Assembly: GCA_024275215.1 (NCBI GenBank)
Contig: JAJRZO010000491.1
Location: forward strand, 1-8,755
Direction of reading: 5' to 3'
Length of the DNA stretch: 8,755 nt
DNA from: Candidatus Zixiibacteriota bacterium
GTDB lineage: Bacteria; Zixibacteria; MSB-5A5; JAABVY01; JAHJOQ01
A program made the position numbers and the translations under genes. Within the stretch, counting starts at the first letter, position 1. Each line of letters starts with the position of its first letter. Below, in pieces: positions 1 to 5,740 of the stretch. The notes under the pieces are model-generated. The model was not told the origin of the DNA and ran no database searches. It was given only the letters and a program-made list of their open reading frames with translations.

Positions 1-522
1 CCGTTCCTCGGCATCTGTCTCGGAATGCAATGCGCTGTGATTGAATTTGCCCGCTCCGTTGCAGGATTCCATAAAGCTCACTCGTATGAGTTCTTCGAGG
101 ACACTGAGCATCCGGTTATCCATCTAATGCCGGATCAAAAAGGCGTCACCGATATGGGAGCGACCATGCGGCTTGGACAATACCCGTGTGTACTCGCTCC
201 CGGCAGCAGGTCATACGAGGCTTACGGTAAAAAGGAAATATCGGAACGACACCGTCACAGATACGAATTTAACAACGCCTACAGGGAAAAACTGATAGAA
301 AGCGGACTCCGGATTGTCGGAACATCGCCTGATGAGAGGCTGGTTGAAATTGTCGAATTGGAAGATCATCCCTGGTTCGTTGGTGTGCAATTCCATCCTG
401 AACTCAAATCGAGACCAACCTTTGCTCATCCGTTGTTCAGAGATTTTGTGAAGGCCGCAGTTAAACGTCACGAGCAGGTTGAGAAACATTCCAGCGAGGT
501 CAGTTCCGAAGTCGAAAAGTGA
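1..522 (+). CDS. pyrG: CTP synthase, C-terminal glutaminase part (5' end outside window)
   Basis: CTP synthase converts UTP to CTP, using ATP and ammonia released from glutamine by its class I glutamine amidotransferase domain. The frame is open from base 1, so the N-terminal synthetase domain and the start lie upstream; the ATG at 25 is internal. The 173 visible residues begin at PFLGICLGMQ, the nucleophile elbow with the catalytic Cys at fragment residue 6. VGVQFHPELKSRP near residues 127-139 supplies the catalytic His and Glu. AVIEFARSVAG and the closing HPLFRDFVKAA are typical of CTP synthase and separate it from GuaA, CarA or PurQ. The last 20 or so residues are a charged, low-complexity tail, common in this family. 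The stop overlaps the kdsA start by four bases. Its place before the Kdo genes makes sense because CMP-Kdo formation consumes CTP. Confidence 0.97.
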   Translation, partial: PFLGICLGMQCAVIEFARSVAGFHKAHSYEFFEDTEHPVIHLMPDQKGVTDMGATMRLGQYPCVLAPGSRSYEAYGKKEISERHRHRYEFNNAYREKLIESGLRIVGTSPDERLVEIVELEDHPWFVGVQFHPELKSRPTFAHPLFRDFVKAAVKRHEQVEKHSSEVSSEVEK

Positions 523-1325
523 TCAGAATCTCCGAAATAGAAATTGGCGGTCCGAGACCGGTGATTATCGCCGGGCCTTGCGCCGTCGAATCCCGCGATA
601 TTGTCTTCAGGACTGCGGAAAGCGCGAAAAAGACCGCTGAGAAACGCGGATTTCGACTGATTTTCAAGTCATCGTATAAGAAAGCGAACAGGCTTTCGGG
701 GAAATCGTTCGCGACAATCGGCATGCACGAAGCGTTGAGAATTCTCGACGAAGTGAGAACTGTCTTTGAGTTGCCAATCATAACAGATGTTCATGAGGTT
801 GTTGAAGTTCGCGGGGCAGCCGAAGTTGCCGATGTTCTCCAGATACCTGCTTATCTTTGCAGACAGACCGAACTTGTTATCGCTGCCGCTAAAACCGGTA
901 AACCTGTGAATATCAAGAAGGGGCAGTTTATGGCTGCTTCAGATATGGGAGAAATTGCGAAGAAGGCTGTCATGGCCGGTAACGAGAATGTCATGCTGAC
1001 CGAACGTGGGACATTTTTCGGTTATCATGATCTTGTTGTCGATTTCAGATCGCTTATTATTTTGAAAGAGCTTGGATACCCGGTGATATTTGATTCGACG
1101 CATTCTCTTCAGCTTCCGAGCAGTGCAGACGGCACATCAGGTGGTCAGCCGCAATATATCATTCCATTTGCAAAGGCTGCTGTTGCTGTTGGTGTCGATG
1201 GGCTTTTTCTCGAAATCCATCCAGACCCGCCGAGCGCGCTATGTGATGCAAAATCTATGCTGCGTCTGGATCTGTTCGACGAATATCTTGAAGCAGTAGA
1301 TCGAATACTTTCTGCTGAGGGATGA
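519..1325 (+). CDS. kdsA: 3-deoxy-8-phosphooctulonate (Kdo-8-P) synthase, metal-dependent class
   Basis: This cytoplasmic TIM-barrel enzyme condenses phosphoenolpyruvate with D-arabinose-5-phosphate to Kdo-8-phosphate, the committed step of Kdo synthesis for lipopolysaccharide. The 268 residues are close to usual family length. Visible motifs are IAGPCAVES (18-25), FKSSYKKANRLSGKSF (49-64), NIKKGQF (131-137), DSTHSLQ (192-198), GTSGGQPQY (205-213) and FLEIHPDP (230-237). Cys21, His195, Glu232 and Asp243 all match the metal ligands known from the Aquifex enzyme with one constant offset of ten, so this is the metal-dependent type; the E. coli type has Asn in place of the Cys. The start is GTG at 519, overlapping the pyrG stop by four bases with no strong ribosome-binding site, so translation is probably coupled to pyrG. 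The N-terminus then lies 17 residues before the AGPC motif, as expected. DAHP synthases share the fold, but the Kdo-type motifs and the neighbours settle the call. Confidence 0.96.
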   Translation: MIRISEIEIGGPRPVIIAGPCAVESRDIVFRTAESAKKTAEKRGFRLIFKSSYKKANRLSGKSFATIGMHEALRILDEVRTVFELPIITDVHEVVEVRGAAEVADVLQIPAYLCRQTELVIAAAKTGKPVNIKKGQFMAASDMGEIAKKAVMAGNENVMLTERGTFFGYHDLVVDFRSLIILKELGYPVIFDSTHSLQLPSSADGTSGGQPQYIIPFAKAAVAVGVDGLFLEIHPDPPSALCDAKSMLRLDLFDEYLEAVDRILSAEG

Positions 1326-1326
1326 C

Positions 1327-1851
1327 ATGCCGCTTCTGACCCGCGATAAATTTCTCAAAAGAATAAAATCGGTGAAACTGATCGTACTCGATGTGGATGG
1401 AGTCCTGACCGATGATATGATTTTCGTTGGACCGGATGGTTTCGAGTTGAAGAGGTTTTTCGTCTCCGACGGACTTGCGATCAGACTTCTCACAAAACTT
1501 GGCGTCGAAACAGGGATAATATCCGCGCGCCATTCAGCCGCTACGGATGCGCGCATGTCGGAATTGAAGATTCCGTATGTCTATCAGGATATGGACAAGA
1601 TCGGATGCTTCCACGACATGCTGAAACGCGCCGGTATTTCGCCTGATGAAACGATCTTCATGGGTAACGACATTCTCGACATCGAGGTCATGGAAGCTGC
1701 CGGAACCGCTGCCTGTCCGGCTGATGCTGTTCGCGAGGTAGTGCGTGTAGCACATCATAAGACAAAACGCACTGGCGGACATGGCGCTGTCCGCGACTTG
1801 TATGAACTTGTTGCCCGGGCAAAGGGCAGGAAATTGATTGATCTGATATGA
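1327..1851 (+). CDS. kdsC: Kdo-8-phosphate phosphatase (HAD family)
   Basis: KdsC hydrolyses Kdo-8-phosphate to free Kdo and phosphate in the cytoplasm. The 174 residues are the normal length for this small, cap-less HAD phosphatase, which forms tetramers in known members. Motif I is LDVDGVLTDD (21-30) with nucleophile Asp22 and acid/base Asp24. Motif II is IISARHS (64-70) with Ser66, motif III includes Lys91 in DMDKIG, and motif IV is MGNDILD (112-118) with metal-binding acids. GGHGAVRDL (150-158) is the conserved C-terminal tail of KdsC that reaches a neighbouring active site. The ATG at 1327 lies one base after the kdsA stop, and GAGGG at 1317-1321 is a well-placed ribosome-binding site. 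Its end overlaps kdsD by four bases. Its position between two Kdo genes separates it from other small HAD phosphatases. Confidence 0.95.
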   Translation: MPLLTRDKFLKRIKSVKLIVLDVDGVLTDDMIFVGPDGFELKRFFVSDGLAIRLLTKLGVETGIISARHSAATDARMSELKIPYVYQDMDKIGCFHDMLKRAGISPDETIFMGNDILDIEVMEAAGTAACPADAVREVVRVAHHKTKRTGGHGAVRDLYELVARAKGRKLIDLI

Positions 1852-2810
1852 ATCGACGTGAACGCGCAAGACAAGTGATCAAATCGCAGGCAAAGCAGGT
1901 CGGCAGGCTTGCTGAGAAGCTCGATGAGAGTTTCGACCATGCGCTCGATATCCTGTTCTCATGCAAAGGTCGAGTGATCGTGACCGGCATCGGCAAGTCG
2001 GGAATCATCGCGCGAAAGATTACCGGCACATTCAATTCGACCGGCACTCCATCGATGTTCCTGCATCCGTCGGAGGGGATGCACGGCGATCTTGGTATTG
2101 TCACACCCGATGATGTTGTGCTGATACTCTCCAAATCGGGTGATACTGATGAATTGTCGCAGCTCATCCCGCCGTTCAAACGACTTGCAGTACCGATCAT
2201 CGGAATCGTGGGAAATACTGATTCGCCATTAGCTGAGAAATGCGACTATGTGCTTAATGCGGGCATCGATTCCGAAGCTGATGAATTCAACCTCGTACCT
2301 ACGACATCATCGACTGCCGAGCTGGTTCTTGGCGATGCTCTCGCGGTCGTGCTGCTCGAAATGCGCGGGTTTTCGCCTGAGGACTTTGCGCTTCGTCATC
2401 CGGGTGGCGCGCTGGGACGTCGGTTGCTCCTGCAGGTCTCCGATCTGATGCACACAGGCGACGAAATGCCGATTGTGAAAGAATCAGCACTGACTAAAGA
2501 TGCGATTATCGAGGTTTCCACGAAGAGACTCGGCGTCACTATTGTTGTCGATGATTCCGGCAGATTGACGGGAATTTTTACCGATGGCGATCTCAGGCGA
2601 ACGGTCGAGCAGGGCAATGATTTTCTGGTCAAGCCGGTCTCGAAATACATGACTCAGAACCCCAAAACGATTCCCGCCGATTCGTTAGTCGAAAAAGCTC
2701 TTTCGATCATGGAGACTCACAGCATTACATCGTTAGCCGTAGTCGATTCTGACGGCAAACCCACCGGCCTGATCCATCTGCATGATATATTGAAACGGAA
2801 AGTAGTGTAG
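1848..2810 (+). CDS. kdsD: D-arabinose-5-phosphate isomerase (KdsD/KpsF type)
   Basis: This enzyme interconverts ribulose-5-phosphate and arabinose-5-phosphate, giving the substrate of KdsA. The 320 residues have the classic layout of an N-terminal SIS sugar-isomerase domain (about 35-190) and two CBS domains (about 200-255 and 265-320). Visible landmarks are GIGKSGIIARK (47-57, with Lys50), the phosphate loop LSKSGDTDEL (94-103), VPTTSSTAELVLGDALA (150-166) and RHPGGALGRRLL (183-194, with His184). Lys50, Glu102, Glu143 and His184 line up with the residues implicated in catalysis in E. coli KdsD. The CBS part includes IFTDGDLRR (243-251) and MTQNP. The ATG sits inside the kdsC stop (ATGA), implying coupling. 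E. coli-like paralogues KpsF and GutQ cannot be excluded by sequence, but the operon favours the lipopolysaccharide enzyme. It is the last gene before a terminator. Confidence 0.95.
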   Translation: MNRRERARQVIKSQAKQVGRLAEKLDESFDHALDILFSCKGRVIVTGIGKSGIIARKITGTFNSTGTPSMFLHPSEGMHGDLGIVTPDDVVLILSKSGDTDELSQLIPPFKRLAVPIIGIVGNTDSPLAEKCDYVLNAGIDSEADEFNLVPTTSSTAELVLGDALAVVLLEMRGFSPEDFALRHPGGALGRRLLLQVSDLMHTGDEMPIVKESALTKDAIIEVSTKRLGVTIVVDDSGRLTGIFTDGDLRRTVEQGNDFLVKPVSKYMTQNPKTIPADSLVEKALSIMETHSITSLAVVDSDGKPTGLIHLHDILKRKVV

Positions 2811-2816
2811 CTGTAG

Positions 2817-2847
2817 GTCAATCGGTTTGCCCGATTGACGTTTTCTT
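2817..2847 (+). terminator. Intrinsic terminator of the pyrG-kdsACD run
   Basis: A perfect 9-bp stem, GTCAATCGG (2817-2825) with CCGATTGAC (2831-2839), encloses the 5-base loop TTTGC. It is followed by GTTTTCTT. It begins seven bases after the kdsD stop. The T-rich side lies only on the + strand; read from the other side the stem is followed by CTACAG, so it should serve the Kdo genes rather than the convergent membrane-protein gene. Confidence 0.85.
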
Positions 2848-2859
2848 CCGATTTGCTAT

Positions 2860-4053
2860 TTACGGTATATATCCATGTTCCAGATTCAACAGGGACTCGC
2901 GATCATCAAACTGATTGTTCCACAATTGGTCAATGGAGTAGATGAGCGAAAACTGAACCCGTGTCATATTCTTACCGTATATTGTTCTTAAATCACCTGA
3001 ATATTCTTTGTATTGAACCTGCAAACCAACATCAAAGTTAAAACCGATTCGGTAAAACAGACTGCCGGCCACCTGGAACAAATTGGTTGGCTGAGTTGCA
3101 TTGGGAAAATCCTTGTACCCGCCGGATAGTGCGACCTGAAGAGTAGGACGTTCCATTCTGCGATAAAGATAACGTATCGAAGTATAATTGCCGATTGCCT
3201 CAGCGCGCGCCAAATCACTGAAGTCACCAATCTCCTTTACTTCATCAAACCCGATATTATAAACTGTTTGAGATCGTAGATCCCAGAAATGCACAGGATC
3301 GGGTTTGAGATTAATGACAAAACCAAACAAAACATTTTTTAACGCCTGACAGTATTCGCTTGAATATCCCGGTCGATCCGTTAAGAAGTTATTTGTGCCG
3401 ATACTGACCGATTGAATGATCTGACGATTCCACCTCTGGGATACAGGAACTCTGTATTGTAACAGAAGCCCCACAGCATTTAATCCGAAGTCTGTTTCGG
3501 CAGCACCTAAAGTGTCAGGAGATTCTTTGAAATGCTCAGCATGGATTTGAAAGTGAACGCGTTGTCCGAATATGTGAGAGTACTCCAGCACGTTGCCATA
3601 CTGATGATCCTCACTATTTTCACCGTTGGAGAACGGGTTGAGAACTGTCGTTAACAGCAAAGCATCATCATCCCGCAACGTCGGGAAGTCGAGAAGTGAT
3701 GTTCTCACCCGCGAGCGTCCGATCTTGAGGATATTGGATTTATCTTCGATCTTAATGAATGTTTGATGAAAAAACACCTGACCAAGATCGGATTCGGCGT
3801 CAGGGAATTGAAAGCCTATAACCAACTGTCCGCGAAACCGGTTGTACATTTTTTGCCTGAAACCGATCATTAAGTCAGTGTCGGAAAAATCACTTACCGC
3901 GTTAGTAGTCTGATTATTCTTGATATCAGTATTAAGAGACATAACACCGCGCGCACCCAGTTGAATTTCCGGCGTCACTTCAGCGACTGCTTGTCCTGCC
4001 ACAGCCACAACCAGAGCCAATAGGATATTCACAAGAACATAATACTTCGGCAT
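2860..4053 (-). CDS. Predicted outer-membrane beta-barrel (porin-like) protein, family not recognised
   Basis: I do not recognise a named family. The 397-residue product opens with a Sec signal peptide: Lys3, a hydrophobic stretch at about 5-20 and a likely AVA cleavage site at 22-24, leaving a mature protein starting EVTPEIQLG. The rest is rich in alternating polar/hydrophobic strands ending in aromatics (for example 60-82, 94-112, 154-172, 186-202, 306-314 and 328-350), separated by acidic turns, as in porins. There is one Cys (235) and no haem CxxCH motif. The GRSRVRTSLLDFPTLRDDD stretch (112-130) may be an inward loop. The last clear strand, VQFSLIYSI (366-374), is followed by some 20 polar residues, so the usual terminal aromatic is absent. 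GAAGGA (4057-4062) is a strong ribosome-binding site. It is second in a unit with the copper oxidase, which suggests a role in metal or substrate passage, by analogy with CopA/CopB pairs. Confidence 0.75.
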   Translation of the reverse strand: MPKYYVLVNILLALVVAVAGQAVAEVTPEIQLGARGVMSLNTDIKNNQTTNAVSDFSDTDLMIGFRQKMYNRFRGQLVIGFQFPDAESDLGQVFFHQTFIKIEDKSNILKIGRSRVRTSLLDFPTLRDDDALLLTTVLNPFSNGENSEDHQYGNVLEYSHIFGQRVHFQIHAEHFKESPDTLGAAETDFGLNAVGLLLQYRVPVSQRWNRQIIQSVSIGTNNFLTDRPGYSSEYCQALKNVLFGFVINLKPDPVHFWDLRSQTVYNIGFDEVKEIGDFSDLARAEAIGNYTSIRYLYRRMERPTLQVALSGGYKDFPNATQPTNLFQVAGSLFYRIGFNFDVGLQVQYKEYSGDLRTIYGKNMTRVQFSLIYSIDQLWNNQFDDRESLLNLEHGYIP

Positions 4054-4111
4054 GATTCCTTCTCTCTACCTGCAAACTCCATGAATGTTCATATCAGCTC
4101 TCCGAGATTCC

Positions 4112-5302
4112 CTATTCATCAAGGGCTACTACTGGCAGGCTTGTCAATCCCATTTTCTTAGTCATAGGATTCAATTCCATTTCTTCAGGTGGAGTGTCCT
4201 CATATACTAATGCCAGCAGGTTTCCTCCCGGATATAATCCATTATTAGTTACGCGCCTGGTATCGTGATCATGAAATGTCCAGATACCTCTGTTCTTTCC
4301 TTCAATTAGGATATCAATCGTTTTGCCGGGGCTGAGTCGAACTGTGTTCATTTGCCACGGTTGAGGAACTGGAACCCCATCGTCGCAAACCTGCCAGAAA
4401 TCATGCCCATGTAAATGCAGATAGTGCTCTTCCGTACCGGCATTTATCAGACGAACTCGGATGTTTTCACCTTGTTTGATTAACAGGTTGGGCGTCACAG
4501 GATATGATTTGCCGTTAACAGTAAACCAGTTCGGTTGTGGCAGTTCTGAAGGGGACCGCCTGTTGGTTACATAGGGAGGTTGATAACCTTCGTTGACTGC
4601 TTCAATCAACTCATCCTTTGTGTCGAAAGTAGCAAAACGTTCTTTGTCAAAACGACCATGCTTCATCAGGTACATCCGTTCTTTCATCCTGTCCAGCATG
4701 GCATTCAATTCCTTCCTGATGAAATTGACATCGTGCGCAGAATAGAGAAGGGTATATTCTCGTTCATAGTTGAACTGTTTTTTGATCGGATCATCGGGAT
4801 CTTCAATAATAAAACTGCCGTACATTCCCGCCTGCATGTGAAGCAGTGTACCCCAGTGACAATGATAGAAATGTGTGCCATACGGTTCGGCAACAAACTC
4901 ATAGACAAATTGCTTGCCGGGCATCACCGGCATCTGGGTCACATAGGGTACGCCATCCATCCGCCAGGGAACAAATATTCCATGCCAGTGAATAGTGTGG
5001 TTAAGTTCCGTATTATTCTTAAACACAACTCTGATTTTGTCGCCGCGAGTAACACGTATTTCGGGGCCGGGAATCTGATTATTGAAAGCAAGAGTGTGAA
5101 TCTTGAAGCCGGGCACTATTTCCTGCTGGATAATATCTACTGAAAGATGGAATTCCTTCACATCGCCATCCAGTGTTGGTGTCATCGGCTTTGGAAATCT
5201 TTCAGGAACAGCCGCAATAGCCTCCGGAGTTAAAAGTGGTGCTGGAAAAAGCGAAGCGGCTGATATTGTAACACTGGTCTTTAGAAAATTGCGCCTGTCC
5301 AT
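4112..5302 (-). CDS. Two-domain multicopper oxidase with Tat signal, type 1 copper in domain 1
   Basis: Multicopper oxidases pass electrons from a substrate (a metal ion or organic) via a type 1 copper to a trinuclear centre that reduces oxygen to water. The 396 residues start with DRRNFLK (2-8), a twin-arginine motif, then a hydrophobic run to about 30, so export as a folded protein is expected. Domain 1 (about 45-170) has NHTIHWHG (101-108) and HCHWGTLLHMQAGM (147-160). Domain 2 (about 255-370) has HYLHLHGH (293-300) and HDHD (344-347). The HxH pairs 105/107, 147/149, 296/298 and 344/346 give the eight trinuclear ligands. His102, Cys148, His155 and Met160 form the type 1 site. Domain 2 keeps His293, but Asp345 replaces the Cys. 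A helical Met-rich insert (about 195-240) joins the domains. AAGGAT at 5308-5313 supports the start. The substrate is unknown; cuprous, ferrous or manganous ions or phenolics are all possible. Confidence 0.92.
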   Translation of the reverse strand: MDRRNFLKTSVTISAASLFPAPLLTPEAIAAVPERFPKPMTPTLDGDVKEFHLSVDIIQQEIVPGFKIHTLAFNNQIPGPEIRVTRGDKIRVVFKNNTELNHTIHWHGIFVPWRMDGVPYVTQMPVMPGKQFVYEFVAEPYGTHFYHCHWGTLLHMQAGMYGSFIIEDPDDPIKKQFNYEREYTLLYSAHDVNFIRKELNAMLDRMKERMYLMKHGRFDKERFATFDTKDELIEAVNEGYQPPYVTNRRSPSELPQPNWFTVNGKSYPVTPNLLIKQGENIRVRLINAGTEEHYLHLHGHDFWQVCDDGVPVPQPWQMNTVRLSPGKTIDILIEGKNRGIWTFHDHDTRRVTNNGLYPGGNLLALVYEDTPPEEMELNPMTKKMGLTSLPVVALDE

Positions 5303-5320
5303 AGGTTATCCTTTATCCCG

Positions 5321-5359
5321 ACTAACTGAAAATGCAATTGCCTAAGCATTATAGTTAGT
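5321..5359. repeat. Nested inverted repeat in the oxidase leader, possible operator or mRNA hairpin
   Basis: The outer arms ACTAACT (5321-5327) and AGTTAGT (5353-5359) are perfect complements. Inside them AATGC (5331-5335) and GCATT (5346-5350) also pair, separated by unequal spacers of 3 and 2 bases, around a 10-base centre. The element covers the predicted -10 box of the oxidase promoter and ends 18 bases before its start codon. It could be a repressor or activator site, or a leader hairpin if transcription starts farther upstream. The sequence does not tell which. Confidence 0.55.
5348..5353 (-). promoter_or_regulatory. Predicted -10 box of the oxidase/barrel unit
   Basis: Read on the minus strand this is a perfect TATAAT, ending 45 bases upstream of the oxidase start codon. 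The best -35 candidate, TTGATA (5374-5379 complement), lies 20 bases away, which is longer than optimal. A promoter with a good -10, a weak or badly spaced -35 and an overlapping dyad often needs an activator. No specific metal-regulator box could be recognised. Confidence 0.5.
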
Positions 5360-5397
5360 GGTTGTGCCAGATATATCAACAATAATAAATTGAGTGG

Positions 5398-5421
5398 GTC
5401 GAAAACCTCAGTAGTTTCGAC
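5398..5421. repeat. 24-base inverted repeat, 7-base arms
   Basis: GTCGAAA (5398-5404) and TTTCGAC (5415-5421) are perfect complements around a 10-base centre. No T-run follows on either strand, so it is not an intrinsic terminator. It lies upstream of the predicted oxidase promoter and could be a protein-binding site or part of a dispersed intergenic repeat. A 7-base dyad of this kind can occur by chance in a region this size. Confidence 0.35.
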
Positions 5422-5528
5422 ATTCCTGGTTTCGTGTTTCTCTTCAATGTCATTGTCGATTCGATGATGCCGACTTAAACGAAGTTAGTCAATCACTATG
5501 TCAGGAGCAAGTGAGATTTACTGAATAC

Positions 5529-5615
5529 GGGGATTGATTCCCGCCTTCGGGCGTGTTGGAAAAGTTAAGTTTGCATCGTTGCGGCAGATTTTGTAAATCC
5601 GCATGGCTGGTTTTT
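5529..5615. other. Cluster of three small stem-loops, possible structured RNA or dispersed repeat
   Basis: Three hairpins lie within 75 bases. GGGA (5530-5533) pairs with TCCC (5539-5542). CGCC (5542-5545) and GGCG (5550-5553) close a TTCG tetraloop; these two share base 5542, so they are alternatives or slightly shifted. GCGG-(CAG)-ATTT (5581-5591) pairs with AAATCCGC (5595-5602) over eight base pairs with one 3-base bulge. A T-run follows at 5611-5615, too far from the last stem for a standard terminator. I recognise no known RNA family. Confidence 0.3.
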
Positions 5616-5675
5616 GTGACCTGACTTCTTATCTGACACAACGGAACATTGACGGAGTTGATGTCTCATTTAGGT

Positions 5676-5699
5676 TGATACTGCTTGCCGGAAGTATCA
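5676..5699. repeat. Inverted repeat overlapping the acpS -35 box, possible operator
   Basis: TGATACT (5676-5682) and AGTATCA (5693-5699) are perfect complements around a 10-base centre. The dyad covers the predicted -35 hexamer of acpS, the usual position for a repressor. It has the same 7-10-7 geometry as the dyad at 5398-5421 but a different sequence. Confidence 0.4.
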
Positions 5700-5714
5700 G
5701 AACAAAGCTATATT
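5685..5714 (+). promoter_or_regulatory. Predicted acpS promoter
   Basis: TTGCCG (5685-5690, four of six matches to the -35 consensus) and TATATT (5709-5714, five of six to the -10) are separated by 18 bases. Transcription would begin near 5721, leaving a leader of about 20 bases before the acpS ATG, with GGAAAG (5726-5731) as a modest ribosome-binding site inside it. Confidence 0.45.
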
Positions 5715-5740
5715 GATGCCGAATTGGAAAGCGAATTGCC

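Larger units (their letters stand above)
5303..5740. other. 438-base divergent intergenic region
   Basis: This gap separates the leftward oxidase from the rightward acpS, so it must hold both promoters unless transcription enters from outside. I find no convincing gene in it; the one open frame reaching into it from the right (5629-5865, minus) is antisense to acpS and resembles nothing known. Its contents, each listed separately, are a nested inverted repeat with a -10 box (5321-5359), a 24-base inverted repeat (5398-5421), a cluster of small stem-loops (5529-5615), and an inverted repeat with a -35/-10 pair before acpS (5676-5714). The stretch 5422-5528 shows nothing I can name. Confidence 0.8.

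Noticed and set aside
25..522. Stand-alone glutamine amidotransferase starting at 25
   Set aside because: The frame is open to base 1 and the preceding codons belong to the conserved FLGICLG motif of CTP synthase.
2811..2859. Terminator for the leftward barrel gene from the same hairpin
   Set aside because: On the minus strand the stem is followed by CTACAG and not by a T-run, so it is at best a weak bidirectional terminator.
4580..5143. 187-codon open frame on the + strand inside the oxidase gene
   Set aside because: It is fully antisense to a gene with clear copper motifs and its translation shows no recognisable domain.
4112..5302. Copper nitrite reductase (NirK) identity for the oxidase
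   Set aside because: The type 1 spacing is similar, but both domains carry paired HxH motifs, giving a trinuclear centre. NirK has single type 2 His ligands and no HCH.
5521..5560. tRNA-like or attachment-site remnant around a GATTCCC-type stretch
   Set aside because: There is no acceptor stem, anticodon arm or D arm nearby; only two small hairpins can be shown.
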